Positions 1-9,395 are shown, counted from the first letter of the stretch. The stretch is 64,000 nucleotides of DNA from Flavobacteriaceae bacterium (GCA_014238425.1 JABABD010000009.1:248001-312000), one strand, 5' to 3'. Notes: a model not told the origin generated them from the sequence alone. Program-made: numbers and translations.

Positions 1-21
1 AACGGATAGCTTCAAAAATAG

Positions 22-639
22 TTATGATTTTAGAGAGATTTCGAAAGGTATTCTATTCAAAATACTCCTTCCTAAGGTTATTTCATCTGCATATTCTAAT
101 TCATCTCCTACCGAAATACCTCTCGCAATAGTAGAGGTGATAACATCTAAATCTTGAATCTGCTTATAGATATAAAAATTTGTGGTATCTCCTTCCATAG
201 TTGAACTTAATGCAAAAATTAATTCTTTTATTTTACCTTCTTTTACCTTAGTAACTAATGAGTCAATGGTCAAGTCATTTGGACCAATACCATCCATTGG
301 AGATATTTTACCTCCCAAAACATGATATAAGCCTCTGAAAGAACTCGTGCTTTCAATGGCCATTACATCACGTACATCCTCAACAACACAGATAATTTCT
401 TCATTTCTATGAGGGTTAACACAAATCTCACATATAGTTTTATCACTAATATTATGACAACTACTACAGAATTTAATCTCATGTCTAACAGTTTCTAAAG
501 CCTTTGCTAAATGAGATGTTTGATCTTTAGGCTGCCGTAATAGATGCAACACTAATCTTAGTGCCGTTCTTTTACCAATTCCTGGTAACTGAGACACTTC
601 ATTAATCGCATTTTCAAGCAGTTTAGAAGAAAATTCCAT
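22..639 (-). CDS. recR: Recombination mediator RecR
   Basis: RecR works with RecF and RecO to load RecA on gapped single-stranded DNA. The 205-residue length is normal for the family. An N-terminal helix-hairpin-helix segment (residues 8-30, LPGIGKRTA) is followed by a four-cysteine zinc finger (Cys58, 61, 70, 73) and a Toprim domain starting near residue 81 ([10 protein letters not shown]), then the conserved C-terminal Walker-like region ([16 protein letters not shown]). The gene is divergent from the symporter that starts at 721, leaving about 80 bases for both promoters. Nothing looks damaged. The identification rests on the whole domain order and is firm. Confidence 0.97.
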   Translation of the reverse strand: MEFSSKLLENAINEVSQLPGIGKRTALRLVLHLLRQPKDQTSHLAKALETVRHEIKFCSSCHNISDKTICEICVNPHRNEEIICVVEDVRDVMAIESTSSFRGLYHVLGGKISPMDGIGPNDLTIDSLVTKVKEGKIKELIFALSSTMEGDTTNFYIYKQIQDLDVITSTIARGISVGDELEYADEITLGRSILNRIPFEISLKS

Positions 640-720
640 AGCTGCGAATTTACGATTTTACATCTAACAATTAAGCTCATATGAATGTAATTTGTATTTT
701 GGTGTTTTAATGCAGACCTA

Positions 721-2175
721 ATGAATTCTACACAAATAATTATACTAATAGCTACCTACTTCGGGGTCTTGATGCTAATCTCTTATCTTACAGGCAAAAA
801 CGATAGTAACGACACTTTCTTTAAAGCAGGAAAACAATCGCCTTGGTATATTGTTGCTTTTGGTATGATAGGCGCATCGCTATCTGGAGTGACTTTTATT
901 TCTGTTCCAGGAATGATTGGTGGACAGGAATTTGCTTATATGCAAGGTGTTTTTGGCTTTTTTGTTGGTTATCTTTTTATACTTTTCATTTTACTACCTA
1001 TTTATTATCGTTTAAATGTCACATCAATATATCAGTATTTAGAACAACGTTTTGGAAACATCAGTTATAAAACTGGTGCTTTCTTTTTTATATTGTCTCG
1101 TGTTACAGGTGCGTCTTTCAGATTATTCTTAGTAGCTCTTGCCATGCAATATATTGTATTTGAAGAATTAGGTGTTCCGTTTTGGGTAACGGTCGTAATT
1201 TCTATTGTTCTGATTTGGGTGTACACGAAAAGAGGAGGCATAAAGACCATTGTTTGGACAGACACCTTACAAACACTTACCATGTTGACTGCTGTAGGAG
1301 TGGGCATTTATTTAATTAATGACAAAATGGATTGGTCTTATATTGAAGCCTTACAATCGGATGCCTTTGCCGAAAAAAGTAGGATATTCTTTTTTGACGA
1401 CCCAAATTCTATCACATATTTTTGGAAGTATTTTATTGGAGGCATCTTCATCGCCATTGCCATGACTGGATTAGATCAGGACATGATGCAAAAAAACCTA
1501 ACATGTAAAAATAAATTAGAGTCTCAAAAAAATATGTTCTCAATGGCTACTTTATTGGTCATTGTCAACTTCGCATTTTTATCTCTAGGTGCCTTACTTT
1601 TTATTTATGCAGATAGTTTTGGGGTAGATATTCCAGTCTTGGACGGCAGGACTAGAACGGATCTATTGTTTCCAGAAATAGCCATGAATCAAGGTTTAGG
1701 AAAACCTTTAGCCATTACATTTATAATTGGGCTGATAGCTGCGGCATATTCTAGTGCCGATAGTGCCTTGACATCACTGACTACATCTTTTTCAGTAGAT
1801 TTCTTGAATATTGAGAAGCGACCGTTTGAAGAGCAGAAACCTCTTCGTAAAAAGGTACATATAGGTGTTTCATTAGTGCTCATCATAGTCGTGATTGTTT
1901 TTAATTATCTAGATGGCAATGTTGTTGGAAATTTATTCAAATTCGCCACGCTTACTTATGGACCTCTTCTGGGACTCTTTGCATTCGGGATTCTCACCAA
2001 ATACAATATAAAAGACAAATACGCATGGGTCGTCGCTATTATGTCAATAATTCTAAGTTTTTTGATTACTTCGCTTCCAGAAAGTATCATCGGTGAGTAC
2101 AAATTTCATTGGGAGATATTACCTATTAATGGACTTATTACGTTTATTGGGTTGCTTTTAATTAGAAAAAAATAA
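721..2175 (+). CDS. Sodium:solute symporter (SSS family)
   Basis: This is an inner-membrane Na+-coupled transporter of the SSS family (the group that includes PutP, SGLT and NIS). The 484-residue protein has about 13 hydrophobic segments. The family signatures visible are an early TM1-TM2 block (GKQSPWYIVAFGMIGASLSG), a GxxR-like membrane region (RVTGASFRLFLVAL) and the conserved SSADSALTS stretch near residue 345, which in this family contributes to the second sodium site. The substrate cannot be told from sequence. Flavobacterial genomes have many SSS paralogues of unknown substrate. It stands alone, divergent from recR and convergent with the CoA-binding gene. Confidence 0.9.
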   Translation: MNSTQIIILIATYFGVLMLISYLTGKNDSNDTFFKAGKQSPWYIVAFGMIGASLSGVTFISVPGMIGGQEFAYMQGVFGFFVGYLFILFILLPIYYRLNVTSIYQYLEQRFGNISYKTGAFFFILSRVTGASFRLFLVALAMQYIVFEELGVPFWVTVVISIVLIWVYTKRGGIKTIVWTDTLQTLTMLTAVGVGIYLINDKMDWSYIEALQSDAFAEKSRIFFFDDPNSITYFWKYFIGGIFIAIAMTGLDQDMMQKNLTCKNKLESQKNMFSMATLLVIVNFAFLSLGALLFIYADSFGVDIPVLDGRTRTDLLFPEIAMNQGLGKPLAITFIIGLIAAAYSSADSALTSLTTSFSVDFLNIEKRPFEEQKPLRKKVHIGVSLVLIIVVIVFNYLDGNVVGNLFKFATLTYGPLLGLFAFGILTKYNIKDKYAWVVAIMSIILSFLITSLPESIIGEYKFHWEILPINGLITFIGLLLIRKK

Positions 2176-2196
2176 TTATCTTATTTTTCAATAATC

Positions 2197-2559
2197 CTAA
2201 TACTGATTCGTAGAAAGCAACACTAATGTACAGGTAATCTCAACCTCAATATTATTATCTTGCAGTAGTTTCTGAAATTCTGGATTTTCTGTTCCTGGAT
2301 TAAATATCACACGCTTTGGATTCTGCGCAACGATATAATCATAATAGGCTTTTTGTCGTTTAGGGCTTAGATACATTGTCACTGTATCAATATCGTCATA
2401 TATAATCATCGCCGTATCAATCTTAACACCTTGTATATTTCCTTCTTGAAATCCATAAGCCAATACATCGTGTCCATAATTCAACAATTTCAATACTGCC
2501 ATGTTAGAATAACGATCAGCTTTTAATGAAGTGCCTACAACCAAGGTTTTTTTGCTCAT
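2197..2559 (-). CDS. CoA-binding domain protein (YccU-like)
   Basis: This is a small cytoplasmic Rossmann-fold protein of the CoA-binding family, 120 residues, typical of the stand-alone YccU-like form. The N-terminus KKTLVVGTSLKADRYSNMAV is the nucleotide-binding strand-loop-helix with the conserved S-x(3-4)-R-x-S pattern. The later segments YLSPKRQKAYYDYI and VIFNPGTENPEF match the family core. The biochemical role of stand-alone members is not established. It is convergent with the symporter and ends 21 bases from that gene's stop. Confidence is in the fold, not in a function. Confidence 0.88.
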   Translation of the reverse strand: MSKKTLVVGTSLKADRYSNMAVLKLLNYGHDVLAYGFQEGNIQGVKIDTAMIIYDDIDTVTMYLSPKRQKAYYDYIVAQNPKRVIFNPGTENPEFQKLLQDNNIEVEITCTLVLLSTNQY

Positions 2560-2592
2560 ATGTTAAAATGGTGTTAAGTAATGTTAAATAAA

Positions 2593-2617
2593 GTAACATG
2601 ACATAAATATAGTCGTC
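2593..2617 (+). promoter_or_regulatory. Candidate ECF-type promoter before the TonB-linked receptor
   Basis: GTAAC at 2593-2597 is followed after 16 bases by CGTC at 2614-2617, 47 bases before the receptor ATG. The same two boxes at 16-17 base spacing occur before five other genes here, including the ECF sigma gene at 39 kb. This copy lacks the T before GTAAC that the others have, so it is one of the weaker matches. Confidence 0.45.
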
Positions 2618-2664
2618 TATCAATTATCAACCAAGTTTAATCAATCAAAAGATCTAATCAATCA

Positions 2665-5139
2665 ATGAAACATTTAATTACTATTTGTGCCGTATTTTTT
2701 TCAATTATATTAAGCGCACAACCCGCAAAACGTATTGAACCTAAAACCGGCTCTATCGCTGGGAGAGTATTGGACGCAAAACTCAATGAACCCTTACCCT
2801 ATGTTAATGTAATCATCAAGAACACTGCTGGGGAAATCATTACTGGAGGTATTACTCTAGATAATGGTACTTTTAAAATTGACAAAATTCCTGAGGGAAT
2901 AAATATGGTCAGTGTACAATATATAGGTTACAAGACAGAAAATCAAGAGGTTACTATCGGCAAAGGAAACTATAAAGTCAACCTGGGAGATATTAACCTA
3001 ACCGAAGAAGCTGAAGGCCTAGATGAAGTCACTGTTATTGCAGAAGTATCAACCATTCAGCAGAAAGTTGACAGAAAGGTCATTACTATTGGAAAAGACC
3101 TCGCTGCTACTGGAACGGCTTCTGAACTTATGGTAGGTATACCCTCTGTTAGTGTTGATGCGCAAACTGGCGACATAAGCCTTAGAGGTAATTCTAATGT
3201 GAGAGTTATGGTAGACGGTAAACTGTCCAATATTCCAACAGCTCAGTTATTAAAACAGATTCCTTCTACAGCTATTAAATCTGTAGAACTGATCACCAAT
3301 CCTTCGGCAAAGTATAACCCAGAAGGCATGAGTGGGATTATTAATATTGTATTACATAAAAATACAATGATAGGCTTCAACGGAAATTTAAATGTTGGTT
3401 TGGCTTATGAAAAAGAGCCTAAATTCAATAGCTCATTGGACATGAACTACCGTAATGGAAAGTACAATTTATATACCAGTTATAGTAATAACATCTCTAA
3501 GAACCAAAACGTCGGAAACATATTCAGGCCAGAAAACAGCTCTGAGCAGTTCTTTAGCTTCTTAGACAAAAGACAATCTCATTTGTTCAAAGTAGGCTTG
3601 GATTTTTATATCAACGATAAAAACACGCTGTCAATTTTCACCAATCAGAATATTTCCGATAGCAGCACGGAAGGAAAAACAGACGCGTTGTTTCAAGATT
3701 CTTCTTTTGATCAAAGACAACTCTTCTTATCTGATGATTCAAACAATTCTGGGCAATATAATCTAGACTACAAACTTGACTTTGAAAAAGAAGGTCATAA
3801 TATAGAACTTGAGGTCGACCATAATATATATGATGGTGAAAGCCCAGTTACTTTTGATTTTATTCAAGGTCCTCTTAGCGATTATCAGGATTTCAATAAC
3901 ACAGATCGTGTAAGAACTACAGTAAACCTAGATTATGTCAATCCACTTACTGAATCCACTAAATTGGAATTGGGAGTTCAGGCAAGGTTGTTCAACTCCG
4001 AAATAGCATATGCTTCAACGGGTGAATCTTTTAATTCAATGGGCAACTTAGTACCTACACCTAGTACTGATTTTGATTATACAAGAGATATTTATTCGGC
4101 TTACGCAACATACAGCAAGAAGTTTGAAAAGTGGACCTATCAGTTAGGTGCCCGCTTTGAAAGCGTGCAAGTAGATGCTCTAGCATTGCAAACAAATGTT
4201 GTTACCAATGCTGTGACTCCAATTGAATTTAATAATGATTATTTCCAAGTATATCCTTCAGCCTTTTTCACTTATACACCATCTGAGAGCAATTCATATC
4301 AATTTAGCTATAGCAGACGTGTGGATAGACCAGGCATTGGACAAGTTAATCCTATTAAAGAATTTAGCACACCATTGATTTCTTCTTTTGGTAATATCAA
4401 TCTAGAACCACAATTCACGAATTCTTTAGAGGTGAATTATACGAGAACATTAAAAGACAGAAAAGGAAGTGTGACAGCTGGCGTATTCTATCGAGCTATT
4501 TCAGATGAAATTAACAGAGCACTTTTCGTTGACAGAAGTGATGTGAATTCAGGTAGGATCATATTGACTCATGATAATTTTGATGATACATCAGCTTACG
4601 GTCTAGAAGTATCTTCTAGCTACAGACCAACAAAATGGTGGAGCATTAATGGCAGTTTCGATTTGTACTCTCAAACACAGAAAGGTATTTCTGAAAGACT
4701 AAGTGCACCAATCGAAACGGCGACTCCTGCAGATATTATTACGGAAGTTTCTGAAGTAGATAATGTTGCATGGAATTTTAGGATGTTCAACAACTTTAAA
4801 GCAAGTAAATCATTAACCTTCACGGCATTCGGTTTCTATAGAGGGCAGAACAAGACTCTCCAATTTGATATTGAACCAATGTATTTTGTAAACCTAGGCA
4901 TGAGATATAGCTTTCTAGAAGGTAAAGCGAGTTTTAGCTTGAACTATAATGACATTTTCGATACTATGAAATTTGCTTTTGAAGGCTCCTCACCATACAT
5001 TCAAACGGGTGAATTTAACTGGGAAAGCAATACGATTCAAGCAAGTATATCATATCGTTTTGGTGGTGGAAAATACCGCGCTAAATCGCGTAAGAGGAGA
5101 GACAACGATGAGAAACAAGGAAGTGGTGGTCCTTTCTAA
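2665..5139 (+). CDS. TonB-linked outer-membrane beta-barrel protein
   Basis: This 824-residue outer-membrane protein starts with a signal peptide ending ILSAQ. Next is a carboxypeptidase-like regulatory beta-sandwich at about residues 28-110 (GSIAGRVLDAKLNEPLPYVNV). A plug domain at about 120-230 includes the GISGIINIVL-like segment (YNPEGMSGIINIVLHK), and a long aromatic-rich barrel with the OMP_b-brl_3 pattern follows. The usual C-terminal barrel aromatic is not at the end: the last residues are a basic Lys/Arg-rich tail ending GGPF, with the barrel strand QASISYRF just before. Such proteins import ligands with TonB, but no SusD partner is adjacent, so the substrate is unknown. A candidate ECF-type promoter lies upstream and a strong hairpin terminator downstream. 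Confidence 0.92.
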   Translation: MKHLITICAVFFSIILSAQPAKRIEPKTGSIAGRVLDAKLNEPLPYVNVIIKNTAGEIITGGITLDNGTFKIDKIPEGINMVSVQYIGYKTENQEVTIGKGNYKVNLGDINLTEEAEGLDEVTVIAEVSTIQQKVDRKVITIGKDLAATGTASELMVGIPSVSVDAQTGDISLRGNSNVRVMVDGKLSNIPTAQLLKQIPSTAIKSVELITNPSAKYNPEGMSGIINIVLHKNTMIGFNGNLNVGLAYEKEPKFNSSLDMNYRNGKYNLYTSYSNNISKNQNVGNIFRPENSSEQFFSFLDKRQSHLFKVGLDFYINDKNTLSIFTNQNISDSSTEGKTDALFQDSSFDQRQLFLSDDSNNSGQYNLDYKLDFEKEGHNIELEVDHNIYDGESPVTFDFIQGPLSDYQDFNNTDRVRTTVNLDYVNPLTESTKLELGVQARLFNSEIAYASTGESFNSMGNLVPTPSTDFDYTRDIYSAYATYSKKFEKWTYQLGARFESVQVDALALQTNVVTNAVTPIEFNNDYFQVYPSAFFTYTPSESNSYQFSYSRRVDRPGIGQVNPIKEFSTPLISSFGNINLEPQFTNSLEVNYTRTLKDRKGSVTAGVFYRAISDEINRALFVDRSDVNSGRIILTHDNFDDTSAYGLEVSSSYRPTKWWSINGSFDLYSQTQKGISERLSAPIETATPADIITEVSEVDNVAWNFRMFNNFKASKSLTFTAFGFYRGQNKTLQFDIEPMYFVNLGMRYSFLEGKASFSLNYNDIFDTMKFAFEGSSPYIQTGEFNWESNTIQASISYRFGGGKYRAKSRKRRDNDEKQGSGGPF

Positions 5140-5208
5140 TAGAATCAAAGATCTTAATAGCCAACATATAATAGTTGATGGTTAGTGTTAATGTATGGCT
5201 ATTAATGG

Positions 5209-5235
5209 AAAGCCCAGATTTAGGTCTGGGCTTTT
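5209..5235 (+). terminator. Rho-independent terminator after the receptor
   Basis: The arms AAAGCCCAGA and TCTGGGCTTT form a 10-bp stem with a six-base loop, followed by a T-rich stretch. It lies 70 bases after the receptor stop codon. Confidence 0.9.
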
Positions 5236-5259
5236 AATTTTTGAAAGAAATTATGCTTG

Positions 5260-5397
5260 TTATTTTTTTGAAGCCATGTATAAGGCATAAAGACCAATAC
5301 TCGTTAAAACCATTCCGGTAACGACACCAAGAATACGATGGTTTTCAGCATTTATAAAAGTATAAATATTATAAATTCCATAAAGTGTTATAAACAC
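5260..5397 (-). CDS. Small two-segment membrane protein, start uncertain
   Basis: An open frame too short for usual gene calling reads from a possible GTG at 5395-5397 to TAA at 5260-5262. It gives about 45 residues with two hydrophobic stretches (FITLYGIYNIYTFI and ILGVVTGMVLTSIGLYALYMA) and a KK end, which looks like a genuine small inner-membrane protein. Just upstream, in another frame, is GTG followed by seven A residues (5407-5413). With six A residues this would read V-K-K-V-A-P-V-F-I and give a natural basic N-terminus. Either the GTG at 5395 is used, or the frame has been broken, or the run is slippery. It follows fabH on the same strand, 100 bases after its stop. Confidence 0.5.
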   Translation of the reverse strand: MFITLYGIYNIYTFINAENHRILGVVTGMVLTSIGLYALYMASKK

Positions 5398-5497
5398 TGG
5401 TGCGACTTTTTTTCACCCTTTCGATGTTGTTATTTTGTTGTTTTCTTCCAATATTTCTGGCGTTAAGTCTATTTATTATGTCAACGCAGCTATCAAC

Positions 5498-6508
5498 TTA
5501 CCATTTAATAATAACACTTCCCCAAGTAAAACCACTTCCAAAAGCTGCCAAAACAACAGTGTCACCTTCTTTAATTTTATCTTGTTCCCATGCTTCAGTC
5601 AATGCAATAGGAATGGATGCAGCCGTTGTATTACCGTATTTTTGTATATTATTAAATACTTGATCATCACTTAATTCAAATTTCTTCTGAATGAATTGTG
5701 CAATACGTAAATTCGCCTGATGCGGAATGAGCATATCAATATCCTCTTTTTCCAATCCATTAGCAGCAAGTCCTTCTAAAATCACTTGGCTAAAACGCAC
5801 CACGGCATTCTTGAAAACAAACGTGCCATTCATATACGGCATATAACTTAAATCTGTTGGATCATTCTCCTTTAGAATATCCGTTACCCAACGTGTTCCC
5901 ATACCTGGCGCTTCAGTTGCCAATTCTAAAGCATGCTTCCCTTCTGAATGTAGATGCGTAGAGAGTATACCCTTAGTATTATCTTCTTCACGAGTCATTA
6001 CCGCTGCACCAGCACCATCACCGAAAATCACAGAAATACTACGTCCTCGTGTAGATTTGTCAATACCATGAGATTGCAATTCTGCTCCAATCACCAAGAT
6101 ATTTTTATACATCCCCGTTTTTATGAATTGGTCTGCCACAGAAACGGCATACACAAATCCTGAACATTGATTACGTACATCCAAAGCTCCAACAGTCTTT
6201 ATGTCTAATGCTTCTTGAATTTGCACACCAGGTCCAGGAAAATAGTAGTCAGGACTCAATGTTGCAAATACGATAAAATCTATCTCGTCCTTATCAAGAC
6301 CAGAGCGTTCAATGGCTCTCTTGGCAGCCTGTAAGCCCATTGTAAATGTCGTTTCCTTGTCTTCTGGTTTTGCCCAACGACGCTCTTTTATACCTGTGCG
6401 CTCTGTAATCCATTCGTCGGTTGTTTCCATAATCTTCGAAAGATCATCATTCGTAACAACGTTTTCAGGAACGTAATGTCCTAAACCTATAATTTTTGAA
6501 TTATACAT
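5498..6508 (-). CDS. fabH: 3-oxoacyl-ACP synthase III (FabH)
   Basis: FabH starts type II fatty-acid synthesis by condensing an acyl-CoA with malonyl-ACP in the cytoplasm. At 336 residues the length is usual. The catalytic triad is visible: Cys115 in RNQCSGFVYA, His263 in IPHQANLRI and Asn293 in YGNTTAASIP. The start-side motif DEWITERTGIKERR is also typical. In Bacteroidota these enzymes often prime branched-chain fatty acids, which is family knowledge and is not shown here. It is not in a fab operon. A small membrane ORF follows on the same strand, and htpG is divergent. Confidence 0.95.
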   Translation of the reverse strand: MYNSKIIGLGHYVPENVVTNDDLSKIMETTDEWITERTGIKERRWAKPEDKETTFTMGLQAAKRAIERSGLDKDEIDFIVFATLSPDYYFPGPGVQIQEALDIKTVGALDVRNQCSGFVYAVSVADQFIKTGMYKNILVIGAELQSHGIDKSTRGRSISVIFGDGAGAAVMTREEDNTKGILSTHLHSEGKHALELATEAPGMGTRWVTDILKENDPTDLSYMPYMNGTFVFKNAVVRFSQVILEGLAANGLEKEDIDMLIPHQANLRIAQFIQKKFELSDDQVFNNIQKYGNTTAASIPIALTEAWEQDKIKEGDTVVLAAFGSGFTWGSVIIKW

Positions 6509-6654
6509 GCAATTTTAGTTATGTTGGAACTTGCAATTTAAGTATTCTTAGGTGTTTCATGAAAATTATGCTCATAAAATGTCAGTTTGTCACATTTTCA
6601 GACTTGGCATTTTTGTTGACTAGTACTCACAAGAAATTAATAACAATAACTCCG

Positions 6655-6735
6655 TCAGTTCGAGTTGAGACACAGTTGAAGTATCGAGAACTTCTCGATA
6701 CATTTCGAAACAAGTTCGAAACACTCGAAATGACA
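6655..6735. repeat. Nested inverted repeat (REP-like) in the fabH-htpG gap
   Basis: An almost perfect palindrome at 6681-6701 (arms GTATCGAGAA and TTCTCGATAC) sits inside weaker outer arms: a TCAGTTCGAGT-type arm on the left and ACTCGAAATGA on the right. TTCGAAA and TTCGAA boxes lie between. The arrangement resembles short dispersed intergenic repeats of flavobacteria rather than a single-gene regulatory site. A genome-wide copy count would settle this. Confidence 0.6.
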
Positions 6736-6755
6736 ATTGATAAAAATAACATATC

Positions 6756-8669
6756 ATGGCAAAAGGAACTATTAATGTTTCGGTCGAAAACATCTTTCCA
6801 CTCATCAAGAAATTCTTGTACAGTGACCACGAGATTTTCTTAAGAGAACTGATTAGTAATGCGACAGACGCAACAATGAAATTGAAACATCTTTCCAATA
6901 TTGGTGAGACTAAAGTAGAGTATGGCAATCCTCATATTGAGGTTAAAATCGATAAAGATGCCAAGAAACTCCACATTATCGACCAAGGCTTGGGAATGAC
7001 CAAAGAAGAAGTCGAAAAATACATCAACGAAGTGGCTTTTTCTGGTGCTGAAGAATTCTTGGATCAATATAAAGACAAAGTGGATGATGCCGGTATCATT
7101 GGGCATTTCGGACTTGGTTTTTACTCTGCCTTTATGGTCGCCGACAAAGTGGAAATCTTAACCAAATCTCATAAGGGTGATGATGCTGCACATTGGACGT
7201 GTGATGGTTCTCCAAAGTTCACATTAGTAAAAGGAAAGAAAAAAGATATAGGTACCGAAATCATCCTTCATATTGCCGACGATTCCACAGAATTTTTAGA
7301 AGAAGCACGAATCACAAGTTTACTTAATAAGTACAACAAGTTCATGCCAATTTCTATTAAGTTCGGAACCAAGAAAGTCAATGATCCAGATCACACGCCA
7401 GCCACAACGACTGACAAAGATGGTAAAGAAACAACTGAGCCTCAAAAACAGATAACAGTTGACAATATTGTCAATAACCCTTCACCAGCATGGACAAAGC
7501 AACCAGCTGATTTAAAAGATGAAGATTACAAAGGGTTTTATAGAGAATTGTATCCAATGCAATTCGAAGAGCCATTATTCAATATACATTTGAATGTGGA
7601 CTACCCATTTAACCTGACAGGTATCTTATATTTCCCTAAGTTGGGTAATGACATGAACATTCAGAAAGACCGTATTCAATTATACCAAAATCAAGTATTT
7701 GTTACGGATAATGTAGAAGGGATTGTACCAGAATTCTTGACCATGTTACGTGGCGTCATCGATTCTCCAGACATTCCTTTAAATGTATCCCGTAGTTACT
7801 TACAAGCGGATGGTGCAGTCAAGAAAATAGCGTCTTATATTACTCGTAAAGTAGCTGATAAATTAAAATCACTATTTAATGACAACCGTGAAGATTTTGA
7901 AGCCAAATGGAATGACATTAAGATGGTCATCGAGTATGGTATGCTGTCTGAAGAGAAGTTCTTCGAAAAGTCAGATGCCTTTGCTTTATATCCAAATGTA
8001 GACGGAAAGTACTTCACATATGAAGAGCTAGAAGCAAAAATCAAGAATAACCAGACTGACAAAGATGACAAAATGGTCATTTTATATGCTAGCAATAAAG
8101 ACGAGCAACATTCGTACATAGAAGCAGCTAAAGCTAAAGGTTACGAAGTCCTACTATTGGATTCACCAATCGTATCACACCTTATCCAGAAATTAGAGAG
8201 CACTAAAGAGAACATCTCTTTTGTACGTGTGGATGGCGACTCTATTGACAAATTGATCAAGAAAGAAGATACAGCTATTTCTAAGCTAGACGAAGATCAA
8301 ACTAAAACACTGGATGAGTTACTAAAAGAAGTGATTCCTTCTGACAAGTTCATGGTACAATTAGAGCCAATGGATAGCGATGCTGCGCCATTCATGATTA
8401 CTCAACCAGAGTTTATGCGCCGTATGAAGGAAATGCAAGCTACTGGTGGTGGAGGCGGTATGTTTGGCATGGGTAATATGCCAGAGATGTACAACTTGGT
8501 AGTAAATACTAATTCCGAATTAGTAGGCGAAATCCTTGGCACTAAAACAAAAAAGAAACAGGAACGTCTAATCAACCAGTCTTTAGACTTGGCAAGATTG
8601 TCTCAAGGGTTATTGAAAGGTGAAGAACTCACTAATTTCATTAAACGTTCATATGACATGATAAAATAA
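6756..8669 (+). CDS. htpG: Molecular chaperone HtpG (Hsp90)
   Basis: This is the bacterial Hsp90 homologue, an ATP-dependent dimeric chaperone in the cytoplasm, with a full-length 637 residues. The N-terminal GHKL ATPase motifs are present: HEIFLRELISNATDA near residue 25, IDQGLGMTKEEV near 75 and GHFGLGFYSAFMV near 115. The middle domain carries VSRSYLQADGAVKKI, and the C-terminal region has a short glycine-rich methionine segment (GGGGGMFGMG) before the end. The start follows the family N-terminus KGTINVSVENIFPLIKKF. A single-gene unit closed by a strong hairpin at 8691. Confidence 0.97.
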   Translation: MAKGTINVSVENIFPLIKKFLYSDHEIFLRELISNATDATMKLKHLSNIGETKVEYGNPHIEVKIDKDAKKLHIIDQGLGMTKEEVEKYINEVAFSGAEEFLDQYKDKVDDAGIIGHFGLGFYSAFMVADKVEILTKSHKGDDAAHWTCDGSPKFTLVKGKKKDIGTEIILHIADDSTEFLEEARITSLLNKYNKFMPISIKFGTKKVNDPDHTPATTTDKDGKETTEPQKQITVDNIVNNPSPAWTKQPADLKDEDYKGFYRELYPMQFEEPLFNIHLNVDYPFNLTGILYFPKLGNDMNIQKDRIQLYQNQVFVTDNVEGIVPEFLTMLRGVIDSPDIPLNVSRSYLQADGAVKKIASYITRKVADKLKSLFNDNREDFEAKWNDIKMVIEYGMLSEEKFFEKSDAFALYPNVDGKYFTYEELEAKIKNNQTDKDDKMVILYASNKDEQHSYIEAAKAKGYEVLLLDSPIVSHLIQKLESTKENISFVRVDGDSIDKLIKKEDTAISKLDEDQTKTLDELLKEVIPSDKFMVQLEPMDSDAAPFMITQPEFMRRMKEMQATGGGGGMFGMGNMPEMYNLVVNTNSELVGEILGTKTKKKQERLINQSLDLARLSQGLLKGEELTNFIKRSYDMIK

Positions 8670-8690
8670 TGAGTTTCACAAATTTCAAGG

Positions 8691-8721
8691 AAACCGCTTC
8701 TCGAAAGGAAGCGGTTTTTTT
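8691..8721 (+). terminator. Rho-independent terminator after htpG
   Basis: The arms AAACCGCTTC and GAAGCGGTTT enclose a short loop and are followed by a run of T. Confidence 0.92.
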
Positions 8722-8765
8722 ATGACTTAAAAAAACTAACTTCGTATAACTTAAAATCAACCTGC

Positions 8766-9395
8766 ATGGCAGTTTCTCCTATTACTAAAAGTAGTGATCT
8801 AGCATCCTTTTCAATCCGGTCTAATGGAAGCTACATCCAAGACAAAATACTAATCGGTTCCATTGAAATCACCATGAAGGCCAATGCTATGGACGAAGCT
8901 ATTCTTAAAGTATTTGATGGCAATCCTGAAAAAGACGCAATAGACCTTACTAACGAAAAAACCTTCGAACTAGGTAGGGAAATTGAAATTGCATTGGGTT
9001 ACGACAATAATAACAAGCGTGTATTCCGAGGCATCGTCACACAACAACAACTTAGTATCAATAGTGGAGAAGTCCCTGTATTTCAAGTTACGTGTAAGAA
9101 TATTATAAATGGACAAGAACAAATTCTCAAACAAAATATTGACGTCATAAAACCATCTCCAATATTAAAAGTCACATATGGATATGATCTCCTTGAAGCC
9201 CAACTAATTAACGACCCCTCATTAGATGTCTATGGGCATTTAAAATTTCCAGGGTCTTCATTAGCCAATGTCAATGACACTATAGCCATTTATGGTATAG
9301 GTTCCTTCGACCACTTCGGAGCAAACAAATCTATTCATGAAGTAACACATAAACTTGAAGAAGGTTTTTGGACAACAACTGTTATCGTTATCTAA
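8766..9395 (+). CDS. Miniature VgrG/gp27-like protein
   Basis: The first 120 residues match the N-terminal tail-hub domain of VgrG-like proteins from contractile injection systems: SSDLASFSIRSNGSYI, AILKVFDGNPEKD, FELGREIEIALGYD and VFRGIVTQQQ follow the usual order. The last 60 residues (YGHLKFPGSSLANVNDTIAI, then HEVTHKLEEGFWTTTVIV) match the end of the gp27-like part. The roughly 150 residues normally between these are missing, and so is the whole gp5 OB-fold spike that should follow. At 209 residues it is about one third of a normal VgrG, yet the frame is intact. No sheath, tube or baseplate genes are near. Similarity is by recognition of motifs; function is unknown. Confidence 0.65.
   Translation: MAVSPITKSSDLASFSIRSNGSYIQDKILIGSIEITMKANAMDEAILKVFDGNPEKDAIDLTNEKTFELGREIEIALGYDNNNKRVFRGIVTQQQLSINSGEVPVFQVTCKNIINGQEQILKQNIDVIKPSPILKVTYGYDLLEAQLINDPSLDVYGHLKFPGSSLANVNDTIAIYGIGSFDHFGANKSIHEVTHKLEEGFWTTTVIVI

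Noticed and set aside
6496-6843. An open frame spanning the fabH-htpG gap
   Set aside because: It runs through the nested repeat and into htpG in another frame; the translation has no recognisable features.
8766-9395. A type VI secretion or extracellular contractile injection cluster around the VgrG-like gene
   Set aside because: No sheath, tube, baseplate, ClpV/AAA or toxin gene is adjacent; neighbours are htpG and a lipoprotein phosphodiesterase.
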